A stretch of 64,000 bases of DNA, from the NCBI GenBank assembly GCA_022824025.1, contig JAJEBF010000004.1, forward strand, positions 62,001-126,000, in the 5' to 3' direction. The DNA is from Caldilineaceae bacterium (GTDB lineage Bacteria; Chloroflexota; Anaerolineae; Caldilineales; Caldilineaceae). This document shows, in pieces, positions 54,284 to 64,000 of the stretch (position 1 is the stretch's first letter; each line of letters begins with the position of its first letter). The notes beneath the pieces are model-generated. The model saw only the letters and a list, made by a program, of their open reading frames with translations, did no database searches and was not told the origin of the DNA. The position numbers were made by a program, and so were the translations under genes.

Positions 54284-56055
54284 TGACCAACACAATTGAT
54301 GCGCAACAGCATGAAGAGAATGCCGATTTCGGCATGGCTTCGATCGACGCGGCGAAGTTCCAAATTGAGGACGTAGACAGTTGGGCCAGGGAAGTCGCCC
54401 ACGGCAATACGGTTCTCGTCTTCGACACCACCCTGCGGGATGGCGAGCAGTCGCCGGGAGCCACCCTCAACGAACAGGAAAAACTTGAAATCGCCCGCCA
54501 GCTTTCCAGGCTGGGCATTGACATCATGGAGGCCGGATTCCCCGCCGCTTCTCCAGGCGACCTCGCCGCGGTCAAGCGTATCGCTGAAACTGTTGGCAGA
54601 ACGCCCCGTGTGGGCGAAGACGGTAACGTCAGCCCGCCGCCGTTTATCGCCGGCCTGGCCCGAGCCAACAAGGATGACATCGACAAGGCCTGGGAAGCCG
54701 TGCAGGGGGCAGTGCGTCCCCGCATTCACACGTTCCTCGCCACCAGCGATATCCATATGGAGCACAAGCTGCGCATGTCCCCCAACGAAGTGTTGGAAAC
54801 CGTGGGGGACATGGTGCAATACGCCCGCAGCTTGTGCGACAACGTGGAATTCAGCCCGGAGGATGCCGGCCGCAGCGATCCGGAGTTCCTTGTCAAAGTG
54901 TGCAGCGTTGCCGTTCAGGCTGGCGCTACCACCCTGAATATCCCGGATACGGTCGGCTATACAACGCCGGAGGAGTTTGGCGATCTGATTGAGTACCTGC
55001 GCGAAAACGTCGATGGCGGCAAGGACGTAATCTTCAGCGTCCACTGCCACAATGACCTGGGGCTTGCGACAGCCAACACCTTGTCGGGTGTCCAGAATGG
55101 CGCCCGCCAGGTTGAGGTGACAATCAACGGAATCGGCGAACGCGCCGGCAACACCAGCCTGGAAGAAACGGTCATGGCGCTGTACACGCGCCAATCAGTA
55201 TTCGACCTGCAAACCAATATTCGCAGCCAGGAAATCCACCGCTGCAGCGACATGGTCAGCCGTTACACTGGAATGGTCATCCAGCCCAATAAGGCCATCG
55301 TGGGCACAAACGCGTTCGCGCACGAGGCGGGCATCCACCAGGACGGCATGTTGAAAAACAAGCGCACTTACGAGATCATGGATGCCGATACCATCGGGCT
55401 CCACCAGAGCAGGCTGGTTCTGGGCAAGCACTCCGGCCGTCATGCCCTGGGCGTGCGCCTGCAGGAAATGGGCTACCACCTGGACCGGGAAAACCTGAAC
55501 GAGGTCTTTACGCGTTTCAAGGATCTGGCCGACAAGAAGAAGACTGTCACCGACGCGGACCTCGAGGCGCTGGTTGCGGATGAACTTTATCAGCCGGTCG
55601 AGGTCTGGGAGCTGCTGGGCGTGCAGGTGCAGTGCGGCACCAATATGACGCCTACCGCTGTTGCCACCCTGCGCAACAATGAGACGGGCGAGGAGGTCAC
55701 GGAGGCCAGCTTTGGCGCCGGCCCCGTGGACGCGGTGTACACGTGCATCGACAAGGTCGTTCAACAGCCGAACGAACTGACCGAGTTTCTCGTGCAGGCG
55801 GTGACGGAGGGCATTGACGCCAACGGAGACGTGACGGTCCGCATCGAAGCCCCGGAGAGTCGGGGGCATAGCAGGACAGCGCAGGGCCGTCCCCGACGCC
55901 GGCTGTTCAGCGGCCGCGGCGTGGATACCGATATTATCGTGGCGAGCACGAAGGCTTATCTGCAAGCGCTGAATAAGTTGTGCGCCGCCAACCAGGACGA
56001 CGCCGAGGTCGCGATTGCGGCCGGAGATTCGGAGGTCGCGACGGTCGGGATATAG
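54283..56055 (+). CDS. leuA: 2-isopropylmalate synthase
   Basis: A 590-residue enzyme committing ketoisovalerate to leucine by condensation with acetyl-CoA. The catalytic TIM barrel has [27 protein letters not shown] and the metal site [14 protein letters not shown]. The linker and the C-terminal Leu-binding dimer domain follow, including GHSRTAQG and [19 protein letters not shown], so feedback inhibition by Leu is expected. The length is somewhat above the usual 500-560, mainly from a 45-residue N-terminal stretch and an acidic C-terminal tail. GGAGG lies 9 bases upstream. Initiation is coupled to the small ORF ending in TAATG. A strong terminator follows. Confidence 0.95.
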   Translation: MTNTIDAQQHEENADFGMASIDAAKFQIEDVDSWAREVAHGNTVLVFDTTLRDGEQSPGATLNEQEKLEIARQLSRLGIDIMEAGFPAASPGDLAAVKRIAETVGRTPRVGEDGNVSPPPFIAGLARANKDDIDKAWEAVQGAVRPRIHTFLATSDIHMEHKLRMSPNEVLETVGDMVQYARSLCDNVEFSPEDAGRSDPEFLVKVCSVAVQAGATTLNIPDTVGYTTPEEFGDLIEYLRENVDGGKDVIFSVHCHNDLGLATANTLSGVQNGARQVEVTINGIGERAGNTSLEETVMALYTRQSVFDLQTNIRSQEIHRCSDMVSRYTGMVIQPNKAIVGTNAFAHEAGIHQDGMLKNKRTYEIMDADTIGLHQSRLVLGKHSGRHALGVRLQEMGYHLDRENLNEVFTRFKDLADKKKTVTDADLEALVADELYQPVEVWELLGVQVQCGTNMTPTAVATLRNNETGEEVTEASFGAGPVDAVYTCIDKVVQQPNELTEFLVQAVTEGIDANGDVTVRIEAPESRGHSRTAQGRPRRRLFSGRGVDTDIIVASTKAYLQALNKLCAANQDDAEVAIAAGDSEVATVGI

Positions 56056-56070
56056 CAGCGCACGCGCGCA

Positions 56071-56117
56071 AAGGGGCGGCGATACGGGAGACACCGAATC
56101 GCCGCCCCCTTTTTTTT
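56071..56117 (+). terminator. Strong intrinsic terminator after leuA
   Basis: GGGGCGGCGAT (56073-56083) pairs with ATCGCCGCCCC (56098-56108) over 11 bp, followed by a run of eight T (56110-56117). It is 17 bases after the leuA stop and closes the ilv-leu transcript. Confidence 0.93.
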
Positions 56118-56185
56118 GTTGTTGAATACTGGAAGTAAGGTAGAGTCACATCTTAGCCGCTTTACTGTTCAGCAGGGTTGATTTC

Positions 56186-59100
56186 ATGGAAACTCAAGAC
56201 CTTAGTTGTCTGGCTACCAGATTTTGCGGAAAAATTGAGAAGTTTTTTCAGCAGTTCTGCAGAGTTTTCCTCGTTCTTTTCCTGCTCAGTACAGTTCTGC
56301 CGGCAGCAGTGGCTGAGGCACAGGATTCCCCGCCCACCTATACGATTTCCGAGTGCGAGGAAGTCGAAGAAGAGCTATTGCTAAGTGACCTCAATCGAAT
56401 CACTCACTCTGTGCTGGAACGAGAACAAAGTGGGCTAGACTTAGCAGCTATCGTTGAACGGAATTGGAAAGAACTTGGCTTGGACAGCGTGGTTGACAAT
56501 GCTGTCGACGAGGCTACGAATCGGGTTCGAGAAGAACGAGGCACACTAGATCGGATCTTTTCCGGTTGGTCCGAAGAGAAGGCAGCAGAGTTTGCGGAGG
56601 CAATCGCCAATCAGGCATTCGACTCTCCAGAATTTCGCACTGCCATTGACAGTCTGTCCTCGGCAATTGTCGATGATTTGACCGTCGAGATTCACGTGAT
56701 GACAGTGAAGTCTGCCTCATCTGCATTCTTGTGTGTGCAGGAATTCATCGGCGCCAAGTTTTCTGATGTCATGTCGGATGTCTTGGAGGATAGCACGAAA
56801 GCCTGGTTGGAAAGTCTTGAATTAGGGAACATTGAAGGGGAGACTGACTTTGTAGATTTGACAGACCGAAAACTGTCAATTGCCGGCATTGGCACAATTG
56901 TGGGCACACAAATCGCTCATGCGATTGCAAGAAGGGTCGCTCAAGGAATTCTTGGTAGAGTCGTCACCCGTATTCTAGGAAAGGCAGCCTCCGCCGTTGT
57001 CCCAGTTGCAGGCTGGGTCATCGGTGGCGCCCTTATCATCTACGACATCTATCAGGCTTGGGAAGGTTCATTGCCTCAGATTCGTGACGACCTCAAAGAT
57101 GAATCAGTGAAGGAAACCATCCGCGCTGAAATTGTTTCTGTGGTGGACCAGGAATTAGCCAACTCAATGCCCGGAATCTCCCAGTCAGTTACGGTCGAAA
57201 TCTACAGACGGTGGCGGAGTTTCCTTCAGGACTTCGAGCACGTCTTGAGGCTGGCGGAAAACAATGAAGATTTTCGTCTTTTGCTGGAGGATGTTACGCC
57301 GGACCAAGTGGACAAGCTCGCCGAACTGGTTGAGGTAACAGTCGATGTCCTAGGCATTGATTGGCTGAACAGACTCATCGGCACAGGTGAATTCAAAGTT
57401 ATCTTTGAACTCCCTAGAGCGTCATTCAAAATTCTTCGCGACACCTCTGATCCGGGCTTGGTCCTGAGGTGGGCCCAAGTTGCCGACGTGAGAATTGTCG
57501 GTGTGGTAGAGACGGAGCTATACAAATACACATCGCCCGAAATGGTTGGGGGCCGAGAGACACTGGAGAAGATTCTTGCTCTGGGAAACACATCGTTGAT
57601 TAAAGACTTGATGGAAAAAGGGATTGAGGAACGAGAGGCGTTACTGGGACTGCCAACGAGGCAAGCAAAGTGGATGCTCACAGAACTCTCCAGTCCACAG
57701 ATTGACTGGGCTATCTCATATCTCTTGGAATTGCCGTCAGCTTCCCGAATTCGCCTGATGGATTTCGTGATGCGGGATCGTGGCCTGCTCTCCCTCCTGC
57801 AAGAGACGGAAGGTTTGCAGTCACAATTTGCCCTTGTTCTCAACTTGGCCGAAGAATTCAATGAGGTAAGTTCGATTCTTGCCGAAACGCCATCTGAACA
57901 AGTGGTAAAGCTATCATTGCTGGTTGAGGCGGCGTCTGAAGTCTTGGATGCCGAGCAGTTAGAGGAGATGGTCCGATCGGGTCAATTCAAGGAAATTCTC
58001 GCACTTTCTCAGAGCGCGATTGAAATCCTTCGTGAAACTCGTAATCCGAATGTCGTCCTCGATTGGGACGAATTGGCCGGCGATGCAATCGCACAGGTTG
58101 TGGAGAAAGGGCTTTATCTCGTTTCGACTCCCGAAGATTTTACTGGTAGGGAGGAGTTGGAACGTGTGCTAGCCCTTGAACACGTTCTGGCAATTCAAAG
58201 ACTCATGGTGATGGCGCCGGAGGAAAGAACAACCCTTCTTAAACTATCGGCGGATGAAGCGAGAGGCGCCCTGTTAGCGGACTTGTCCGATGATGAACTG
58301 TCCTGGTTCGCATCCTACCTTCACGACCTCTCGACTTTAGCCCGGCAGCTACTTGCAATCAAGATTACACAAGAGCCGGGGCTAGTCGCTGTTCTGCGAG
58401 GTTCTGAGGAACTGGAGAAGACATTCAAGCGTGCGCTAGAACTTTCTACCAGATTCACGCGCTTGAGAATTACCTTGGAAGATACGAATGCGATTGACAT
58501 GGAAGTGCTTTCGGAATTGGTTGTGATTGCAGAGGATTCCCTTTCGCCCGATTTGCTGCCAGGATTCTTTGACTCTGGTCAGTTTAACCACATACTCTCC
58601 TTCCCACGGGAAGTGTTTAGGATTCTCGCGTGGAGCAGGAACCCTTCTGTGGTTATTGAATGGGCTCAATTAGCCGGCGATTCCATTGTGAAGATTGTCG
58701 AGACTGAATTGTATACGGTAGCGAGCCCCGATCACTTCAGGAATCGAGATGACCTTGATAAGGCATTGAGTCTAAGTGACAAGGAAGCATTAACATGGTT
58801 ACTTCAACTGGAATCAGAAACGAGGGAATCTGTGTTCTTGTTGGAAGCAGACCCCGAAATAATGTGGCTCCATGAGTATGGTTATGACCTCTCAGAAGAA
58901 AAAGTTGAAGTGATTGCACTCTCTATTGACCAGAATCCGGCGATGCTGGCAGAGCTTGACATAGAGAGTGTTGGGCAGTCTGTGAAGGGGTCGCAGGACA
59001 TCGAAAAAGCCATGGCGTTCGTCACCAAAAGAATCGAGGAGCCCCAAGACTGGTGGCCCACTGCCCTCATGCTATCAGGCGCGGTAGACCTCTCCTCTGG

Positions 59101-59272
59101 CGCCCTGCCTTGGCAGCTCTATTCGCACTATCATCAGATGCAGTTACTCGTTCTTTTGGCGGCGCTCGCACTGTTAGTAGCATTGGCGCTCACAGTCGGT
59201 TGGCTTAAGCGTCGTGGACGCCTGCCGAATTTTCGGGATTACATAGGTCGACTCCTGGGAGGCCAGACATAG
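56186..59272 (+). CDS. Large membrane protein of unknown function with triplicated module (first paralogue)
   Basis: A 1028-residue protein. Residues 22-45 are a signal-peptide-like helix. Residues 229-293 form a very hydrophobic Gly/Ala/Val-rich stretch (GIGTIVGTQIAHAIA...VAGWVIGGALIIYDIY) able to make a membrane hairpin. The region from about 360 to 960 holds three divergent copies, about 200 residues apart, of a Leu-rich helical module with blocks VDKLAELVEV, GEFKVIFELP and LVLRWAQVA. A C-terminal helix (986-1007) is followed by a basic tail. The predicted form is an extracytoplasmic helical protein anchored at the C-terminus. The next gene is a shorter paralogue with TAGTG overlap. No known family was recognised. 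Confidence 0.8.
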   Translation: METQDLSCLATRFCGKIEKFFQQFCRVFLVLFLLSTVLPAAVAEAQDSPPTYTISECEEVEEELLLSDLNRITHSVLEREQSGLDLAAIVERNWKELGLDSVVDNAVDEATNRVREERGTLDRIFSGWSEEKAAEFAEAIANQAFDSPEFRTAIDSLSSAIVDDLTVEIHVMTVKSASSAFLCVQEFIGAKFSDVMSDVLEDSTKAWLESLELGNIEGETDFVDLTDRKLSIAGIGTIVGTQIAHAIARRVAQGILGRVVTRILGKAASAVVPVAGWVIGGALIIYDIYQAWEGSLPQIRDDLKDESVKETIRAEIVSVVDQELANSMPGISQSVTVEIYRRWRSFLQDFEHVLRLAENNEDFRLLLEDVTPDQVDKLAELVEVTVDVLGIDWLNRLIGTGEFKVIFELPRASFKILRDTSDPGLVLRWAQVADVRIVGVVETELYKYTSPEMVGGRETLEKILALGNTSLIKDLMEKGIEEREALLGLPTRQAKWMLTELSSPQIDWAISYLLELPSASRIRLMDFVMRDRGLLSLLQETEGLQSQFALVLNLAEEFNEVSSILAETPSEQVVKLSLLVEAASEVLDAEQLEEMVRSGQFKEILALSQSAIEILRETRNPNVVLDWDELAGDAIAQVVEKGLYLVSTPEDFTGREELERVLALEHVLAIQRLMVMAPEERTTLLKLSADEARGALLADLSDDELSWFASYLHDLSTLARQLLAIKITQEPGLVAVLRGSEELEKTFKRALELSTRFTRLRITLEDTNAIDMEVLSELVVIAEDSLSPDLLPGFFDSGQFNHILSFPREVFRILAWSRNPSVVIEWAQLAGDSIVKIVETELYTVASPDHFRNRDDLDKALSLSDKEALTWLLQLESETRESVFLLEADPEIMWLHEYGYDLSEEKVEVIALSIDQNPAMLAELDIESVGQSVKGSQDIEKAMAFVTKRIEEPQDWWPTALMLSGAVDLSSGALPWQLYSHYHQMQLLVLLAALALLVALALTVGWLKRRGRLPNFRDYIGRLLGGQT

Positions 59273-61203
59273 TGCAGAAACCAAGCTCGACGAGGTCCCA
59301 CCGACTGACCTTTGCATTTCTCATCACGCTTTTGCTTTTCTCTTTGGTGAAACCCGTCGCGGTCAGAGCCCAAAGCACTGGGCCCGCCTCCTACACATTT
59401 GAGGAGTGTGACCAGGTCGACGAAGCCAGTCTTCGGGATGAGTTGAACCGGATCACGCAGGCTGTGGTCGCGGATGAACAGGGTCGTCTCAATGTGAGCG
59501 GGATTGTCAGGCGCCACTGGGATGAAATGCGAATGGACTCGAAAGTAGACCAGGTCGTAGAAGACGCGGTCGCATTGGTCCGCAGTGACACCAGCTTGTG
59601 GGAACGGATTTGGTCGGGTTGGTCTCTGACCAAGGCGGAGGAGCTGGCAACCACGGTGGCTGAGGAAGCTTTCGGCTCCGATGGATTTGCGGGGCGATTC
59701 GAGGAACTTTCAACAAGAGTCGCCAACGACATCGTGGAAGAAGTAAGAGTAGTCACGGCTACATCAGCGTCTACCGCGTTGTCATGCGTGCAGGAATTCA
59801 TAGGGGGACGGTTTTCCAAGACATTGGCAGCGGAGCTGAATAGGCAGATTGAGGCAGAACTGGAAATCTTGAAGCTCGATCCGGAGACTGATCAGAGCTT
59901 CCTTGACATTCTTGAGATTCACTCGAATCTTGCTGGCGGCGTCGCGGTCATTGTCGGAACTTCAATTGGCGCTGAGATTGCCAAGAGGCTGGCAAGCATT
60001 CTCACAAAGAATATCATTGGCAAAATCCTATCACGCATACTGGTCAGAGTCGCAGCTGTGGGCATCCCTTTCGTTGGCTGGATTGTTGGAGGAGCTCTGA
60101 TCGTCATGGACGTGTACAATTCCAGAGACGGCGCGCTACCTGAAATCAGAGACTCACTTCAGAGTGACGATGTCAAAAATGAAATGCTAAGGTGGATTGC
60201 CGATGAAGTGAGTGAGGAACTGCGGATTGAAATGCCTTCTTTGGCGCGCAACGTCGCCAACAGCGCGTTCAGCCAGTGGCAGGATTTTCGCTTGAAGTTT
60301 GCTCGCGTTCTCCAACTTTCCGATACAAACCCACGCTTCAGGCAGATTCTGGATTTCACTGAAATAGATCAGCTAGCCAAGCTTTCTGAATTGGTAGCAA
60401 TTGTGGACGAGCATGAGCCGGACAGGCTGGGGGCGTTGATCGACTCAGGTCGGTTCGAGTTCCTGCAAACTCTTCCTGAAGAAGCGCTGGAGATTTATCG
60501 GCAATCGGGAAGCTCGGAAACTCTCATCAGTTGGGCCGAACTTGCAGGTGACCTCATCCTCAAGGTGGTCGAGTTCCAACTGTATCTCGAGAGTAATTTC
60601 ACTGACTTCGCGGACCGCGACGCATTGGAGAACGTCTTGAGGCTGGAAGACGAGACCGCGATTCGCAACTCGATGTCACTGGAATCAGTGGCGAGGGATG
60701 CGCTCCTGGACCTGCCGATTGAAACTGCTCGCTCCTTGCTTCTCGGCGACCTGAGCGTGGACCAGCTTTCAACAATTGCTGAAATGTATTTGGCCCCGCT
60801 GTCTTCCCAGAATGCCGAGCTCTTCGCTGATTCTGTCTTGAACCACCCGGCGCTCATCTCCCTATTGGAAAGCGATCTTGTACGCGGGGCGTTACTTCAA
60901 AGTCAGAACCTGGAGGCGGCGCTTGACTTCCTCGCCGAAGGAACGATGAGGGAGCAGGGGTTCGGCAGCATTGTTCAAGTTCTGGAGGATCTGGCCCCAG
61001 TGCTATCCGGCAACGTGCCCTGGTTGCTTTTCTGGCTTAAGAATGGGAGCGCCATTCGCAAACCGGGCAACGTGCTCACAGTTCTAGGGGGATTCCTTCT
61101 GCTCTTCCTCATTCTGAGAATCGCCTGGGGGCGTCGCCGTACCGAGGTGAATGTGACCGTCAATGTCCCAAATAACCGTGAACGAGGCGAGGACCAAGAG
61201 TGA
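59272..61203 (+). CDS. Large membrane protein of unknown function (second paralogue)
   Basis: A 643-residue paralogue of the preceding protein. It starts with GTG inside the previous stop (TAGTG). Features in order are a signal helix (about 10-34), an N-terminal region sharing SYTFEECDQVDEASLRDELNR (written in part) with its partner, the Gly/Val-rich hydrophobic segment at 220-284 ending VGWIVGGALIVMDVYNS, one copy of the helical module (about 356-520: QLAKLSELVAI, GRFEFLQTLP, LISWAELAGD) and a C-terminal helix (601-619). It has one module where the first has three. The overlap suggests the two proteins are made in fixed ratio and may form a heteromeric complex. Function unknown. Confidence 0.78.
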   Translation: MQKPSSTRSHRLTFAFLITLLLFSLVKPVAVRAQSTGPASYTFEECDQVDEASLRDELNRITQAVVADEQGRLNVSGIVRRHWDEMRMDSKVDQVVEDAVALVRSDTSLWERIWSGWSLTKAEELATTVAEEAFGSDGFAGRFEELSTRVANDIVEEVRVVTATSASTALSCVQEFIGGRFSKTLAAELNRQIEAELEILKLDPETDQSFLDILEIHSNLAGGVAVIVGTSIGAEIAKRLASILTKNIIGKILSRILVRVAAVGIPFVGWIVGGALIVMDVYNSRDGALPEIRDSLQSDDVKNEMLRWIADEVSEELRIEMPSLARNVANSAFSQWQDFRLKFARVLQLSDTNPRFRQILDFTEIDQLAKLSELVAIVDEHEPDRLGALIDSGRFEFLQTLPEEALEIYRQSGSSETLISWAELAGDLILKVVEFQLYLESNFTDFADRDALENVLRLEDETAIRNSMSLESVARDALLDLPIETARSLLLGDLSVDQLSTIAEMYLAPLSSQNAELFADSVLNHPALISLLESDLVRGALLQSQNLEAALDFLAEGTMREQGFGSIVQVLEDLAPVLSGNVPWLLFWLKNGSAIRKPGNVLTVLGGFLLLFLILRIAWGRRRTEVNVTVNVPNNRERGEDQE

Positions 61204-61529
61204 AACTGACGGCTCTCGAACAGCCTCACCACCCCGACGTCGAAGTGGGCGAACTCCTCGTCGTCGTGGTTGTGTACGCCGCCAACATTGTCAGAGATGT
61301 GCGGGAAAACATCAGGAATCTCGTCGGGGGACGAATGTCCCACTACGAGTCGCTGATAGAGAAGGCAATCGAGCAGGGTTTGTCAGATCTTGAAGAGAAG
61401 GCCGCAGCCAGGGGGTACGACGGGGTTGTGGGCATAAAGTTCAGCCACCCCGTGGTCGTAGACGGCGGCGTAGAACTGATCATCTACGGCAACGGATACC
61501 GCAGTTCCGCAGAAGCCTCCCAAAGTTGA
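61200..61529 (+). CDS. YbjQ-like (UPF0145/heavy-metal-binding fold) protein
   Basis: A 109-residue protein starting with GTG in the previous stop (GTGA). The C-terminal half follows the YbjQ pattern: ENIRNLVGGRMSHYESLI, a helix with EKAIEQGLSDLEEKA, and ARGYDGVVGIKFSH. Homologous proteins form pentamer-like rings with unknown role, sometimes called heavy-metal-binding. The first 30 residues contain a hydrophobic GELLVVVVVYAANIV strand. Tight coupling to the two large membrane proteins suggests a three-gene functional unit; an assembly or membrane-associated chaperone role would be a guess. Confidence 0.72.
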   Translation: MKLTALEQPHHPDVEVGELLVVVVVYAANIVRDVRENIRNLVGGRMSHYESLIEKAIEQGLSDLEEKAAARGYDGVVGIKFSHPVVVDGGVELIIYGNGYRSSAEASQS

Positions 61530-61554
61530 CGAAAGGCCGTATTTCGTGTAAATT
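61526..61554 (+). promoter_or_regulatory. Probable promoter of glutamate synthase gene
   Basis: TTGACG (61526-61531) with a 17-base spacer and TAAATT (61549-61554). The -35 overlaps the stop of the YbjQ-like gene. A small stem (CAGAGGG/CCCTCTG, 61566-61584) lies just after the predicted start. It is 194 bases upstream of the gltB ATG. Confidence 0.55.
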
Positions 61555-61747
61555 ATGCGAAATGTCAGAGGGCTTGTCCCTCTGAAATACTCCTGTTGGC
61601 AAGTACTTCGGTTCGACAAGGACGTCATCCGAACTTGGCACACGCGCTTCCTTCGCATCAATCGCAAAGATGCAGAGGCGAATTCGCTTAACCAACTGTC
61701 CTGAGCGGGCGATGCCTCGTGGAAGGCTTAATCTAGGAGATGACGCA

Positions 61748-64000
61748 ATGTCGGAATTGAAACTTAGCCCTTCCTGTTGCCCCAGTCCCACACCCCACTC
61801 GCAGCCTGGTCTGCCGGCCAAGCAAGGCTTGTACGACCCGCGCTACGAGCATGATGCCTGTGGTGTGGGATTCGTCGTCAACATAAAGGGCGAAAAGTCA
61901 AACGCCATTGTCACTCAGGGCCTCGAAGTTCTGCACAATCTCGCCCATCGGGGCGCTTGCGGATGCGAGCCGAACACAGGCGACGGCGCCGGCGTGCTGA
62001 TGCAGATGCCCGATAAATTCATGCGCAAAGTGGCCCAGGAAGAAGGGTTCGACCTGCCGCCTGAGGGTGACTACGCGGTCGGAATGATCTTTCTACCGCC
62101 CAGGAGGGAATACCGCTTCCTGTGCGAGCAACTCTTCGAAAGAATCATCCGCTCCGAAGGCCAGACGGTCCTTGGATGGCGCACAGTCCCGACCGAAAAC
62201 ATGGAGTTAGGCCAAACGGCGCGCATCGGCGAACCGGTTGTGCGCCAAGTCTTCATCGGGCGCAACCCGGAACGGCTCACCGGCAACGATGACCTGTCCT
62301 TTGAGCGCAAGCTCTATGTGATTCGCAAACAGGCCGAGAACCGCATCCGTTACTCTCAACTACGCGAAGGCGACGCATTCTACGTCGCAAGCCTCTCCTC
62401 CCGCACCATCGTGTACAAGGGCATGCTTATGGCCCCGCAGGTCCGAGGCTTCTACCCCGACCTGCTCGACGGTGACATGGAATCGGCCCTCATCGTCATC
62501 CACTCGCGCTTCAGCACGAATACCTTCCCAAGCTGGGAACGCGCGCATCCCTACCGGTACATGATTCACAATGGCGAGATCAACACGTTGCGGGGCAACG
62601 AAAACTGGATGCACGCCCGCCAGTCCCACTTCGAAAGCGAGCTTTTCGGCAACGATATCAAGAAGATTATGCCGATCATCCATGACGACGGCAGCGATTC
62701 CGCCAAGTTCGACGAAACGCTTGAGTTTCTCTATCTGTCGGGCCGCACACTGCCGCACGCAATGATGATGATGATCCCCGAGCCATGGTCGCAGCATGAG
62801 ACCATGAGCGACGCCAAAAAAGCCTTCTACGAATACCATAGCACGATGATGGAGCCGTGGGACGGGCCTGCTTCCATGGTGTTCACCGACGGCACAATCG
62901 TCGGCGCCGTGCTGGACCGCAACGGCCTCCGCCCTTCACGCTATTGCGTCACAAAGGACGACATGGTGGTGATGGCGTCGGAGGTGGGTGTGCTTCCGAT
63001 GGAACCGGAGCGGATCCTCAGAAAGGCCCGCCTGGAACCCGGCCGCATGTTTCTTGTCGATACATCACAGGGCCGGATCATCTCCGACGGCGAATTGAAA
63101 GAGTCGATGGCCGCCGCGCATCCCTACCGAGAATGGCTGGACGAGCACCTTGTAAGTCTGGATGAGATCCCACAGCCAGAGGCCGAAGTGCCCGGCGTCG
63201 ACCATGAGACGATGCTTGACCGGCAACAGATCTTTGGCTACACGTTCGAGCAGTTGCGAATCCTGCTGGCTCCGATGGCGACGGACGGCGTCGAAGCCTT
63301 GGGCGCCATGGGAAATGACACGCCCGCCGCGGCCCTGTCCAACCACTCGCAGCTGCTTTACAACTATTTCAAGCAGCTCTTTGCCCAGGTGACCAATCCG
63401 CCCATCGACGCCATCCGCGAGGAGTTGATTACCGCCACAGAAGTAATGATGGGCACCGAGCTCAACCTGCTCGAAACCAAGCCGGAGAACTGCCGGCAGC
63501 TCAAGCTCAGCCAGCCGATCCTTACCAACGAGGAACTAGCCAAGATCCGGCATATTGAACAGAGTAAGGCAGAGGGCTTCAAGGCCAAGACGCTGCCGAT
63601 TCTCTTTGACGTGAACGGAGGCCCGGAAGCGCTTGAACAGGCGCTAGAGGACCTCTTCCAGGCCGCCACAGACGCGATCGAAGATGGGACGAACATATTG
63701 ATTCTCTCGGACCGCGGTGTCGAACCTGGTGTCGCGCCCATTCCCGCGCTGCTGGCTACCTCCGGATTGCACCACCATCTGATCCGCAACGAGACGCGCA
63801 CACGAACCGCCCTGCTGGTCGAGTCGGGCGAACCCCGTGAAGTCCACCATCTGGCTCTGCTGATTGGCTTTGGCGCGACTGCCGTCAACCCCTATCTGGC
63901 CATTGAAACGCTGGACCAGATGATTCAGAACCGGCTCATCGTCGACATCGACCACGACACCGCAACGTATAACTACGTCAAGGCCGCCATGAAGGGGGTC
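61748..64000 (+). CDS. gltB: Glutamate synthase large subunit, N-terminal part (cut at window end)
   Basis: The frame is open from ATG 61748 to the window edge (about 751 residues). The N-terminal nucleophile is C38 in [11 protein letters not shown], so a 37-residue propeptide would be removed to expose it. Blocks of the type-II glutamine amidotransferase domain follow ([49 protein letters not shown]), and then the start of the central domain ([24 protein letters not shown]). The family makes glutamate from 2-oxoglutarate and glutamine. The FMN and Fe-S domains are outside the window. AGGAGATG lies upstream of the ATG. The enzyme supplies glutamate for the transaminations of the lysine and ilv pathways. 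Confidence 0.97.
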   Translation, partial: MSELKLSPSCCPSPTPHSQPGLPAKQGLYDPRYEHDACGVGFVVNIKGEKSNAIVTQGLEVLHNLAHRGACGCEPNTGDGAGVLMQMPDKFMRKVAQEEGFDLPPEGDYAVGMIFLPPRREYRFLCEQLFERIIRSEGQTVLGWRTVPTENMELGQTARIGEPVVRQVFIGRNPERLTGNDDLSFERKLYVIRKQAENRIRYSQLREGDAFYVASLSSRTIVYKGMLMAPQVRGFYPDLLDGDMESALIVIHSRFSTNTFPSWERAHPYRYMIHNGEINTLRGNENWMHARQSHFESELFGNDIKKIMPIIHDDGSDSAKFDETLEFLYLSGRTLPHAMMMMIPEPWSQHETMSDAKKAFYEYHSTMMEPWDGPASMVFTDGTIVGAVLDRNGLRPSRYCVTKDDMVVMASEVGVLPMEPERILRKARLEPGRMFLVDTSQGRIISDGELKESMAAAHPYREWLDEHLVSLDEIPQPEAEVPGVDHETMLDRQQIFGYTFEQLRILLAPMATDGVEALGAMGNDTPAAALSNHSQLLYNYFKQLFAQVTNPPIDAIREELITATEVMMGTELNLLETKPENCRQLKLSQPILTNEELAKIRHIEQSKAEGFKAKTLPILFDVNGGPEALEQALEDLFQAATDAIEDGTNILILSDRGVEPGVAPIPALLATSGLHHHLIRNETRTRTALLVESGEPREVHHLALLIGFGATAVNPYLAIETLDQMIQNRLIVDIDHDTATYNYVKAAMKGV

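Noticed and set aside
61555..61704. A 49-codon ORF as a leader for gltB
   Set aside because: Its ATG directly follows the predicted -10 box, so the transcript would begin after the start codon; no amino acid bias or terminator supports a leader.

Overview
The window is a moderately GC-rich bacterial chromosome segment with dense, mostly short-spaced gene packing. The best taxonomic guess is Chloroflexota (Caldilinea/Anaerolineae-like). The clues are the LysW-type alpha-aminoadipate lysine pathway beside ordinary bacterial branched-chain amino acid genes, a giant Ig/SH3b surface protein, and many sulfatase, Gfo/Idh/MocA, amidohydrolase and phytanoyl-CoA dioxygenase genes. This is inference; no rRNA or other phylogenetic marker is present apart from one tRNA-Val.

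Layout. 1-9.3 kb: the C-terminal end of an FtsK translocase, an acetoacetate decarboxylase-like protein, an SDR, tRNA-Val(TAC), a zinc-ribbon RDD protein coupled to a PrsW-like protease, a Gfo/Idh/MocA oxidoreductase, glutamine-dependent NAD synthetase and a DEAD-box helicase. 9.5-17.8 kb, all minus strand: a DHFR-like reductase, an APH-type kinase, a class III aminotransferase, a Rieske ferredoxin, three paralogous ACMSD-type amidohydrolases and an MscS channel. 18-26.6 kb: a small unknown protein with a phytanoyl-CoA dioxygenase, a methyltransferase, an ATPase/Toprim-like gene pair that looks like a defence module, a sulfatase, an aldo/keto reductase, an enolase-superfamily enzyme and a VOC protein. 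26.9-34.3 kb: a 2440-residue secreted or anchored protein with 15 Ig-like repeats and five SH3b repeats. 35.3-41.5 kb: lysine biosynthesis through aminoadipate and LysW (homocitrate synthase, homoaconitase subunits, LysW, LysX, LysY). 41.6-49.7 kb: a membrane protein, a MOSC protein, a heterodimeric ABC exporter, a second sulfatase and a coiled-coil nuclease-like protein. 50.1-56.1 kb: ilvB-ilvN-ilvC-leuA. 56.2-61.5 kb: a three-gene unit encoding two paralogous large membrane proteins of unknown function and a YbjQ-like protein. 61.7 kb to the end: the start of the large subunit of glutamate synthase, cut by the window edge.

Regulation is the most striking part. The lysine genes are preceded by a consensus promoter, a 21-codon leader ORF with clustered Lys codons, a perfect 8-bp antiterminator option and an intrinsic terminator. 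The ilv genes are preceded by a 30-codon leader ORF in which 13 residues are Leu, Val or Ile, followed by an intrinsic terminator. The leuA start is coupled to an unannotated 44-codon ORF whose Shine-Dalgarno sequence is perfectly complementary to a stretch next to the leuA Shine-Dalgarno. Together these suggest ribosome-mediated attenuation of amino acid synthesis on two or three separate operons.

For novelty, the best candidates are these leaders, the three-gene membrane operon at 56.2-61.5 kb, and the ATPase/Toprim-like pair at 20.1-22.0 kb.
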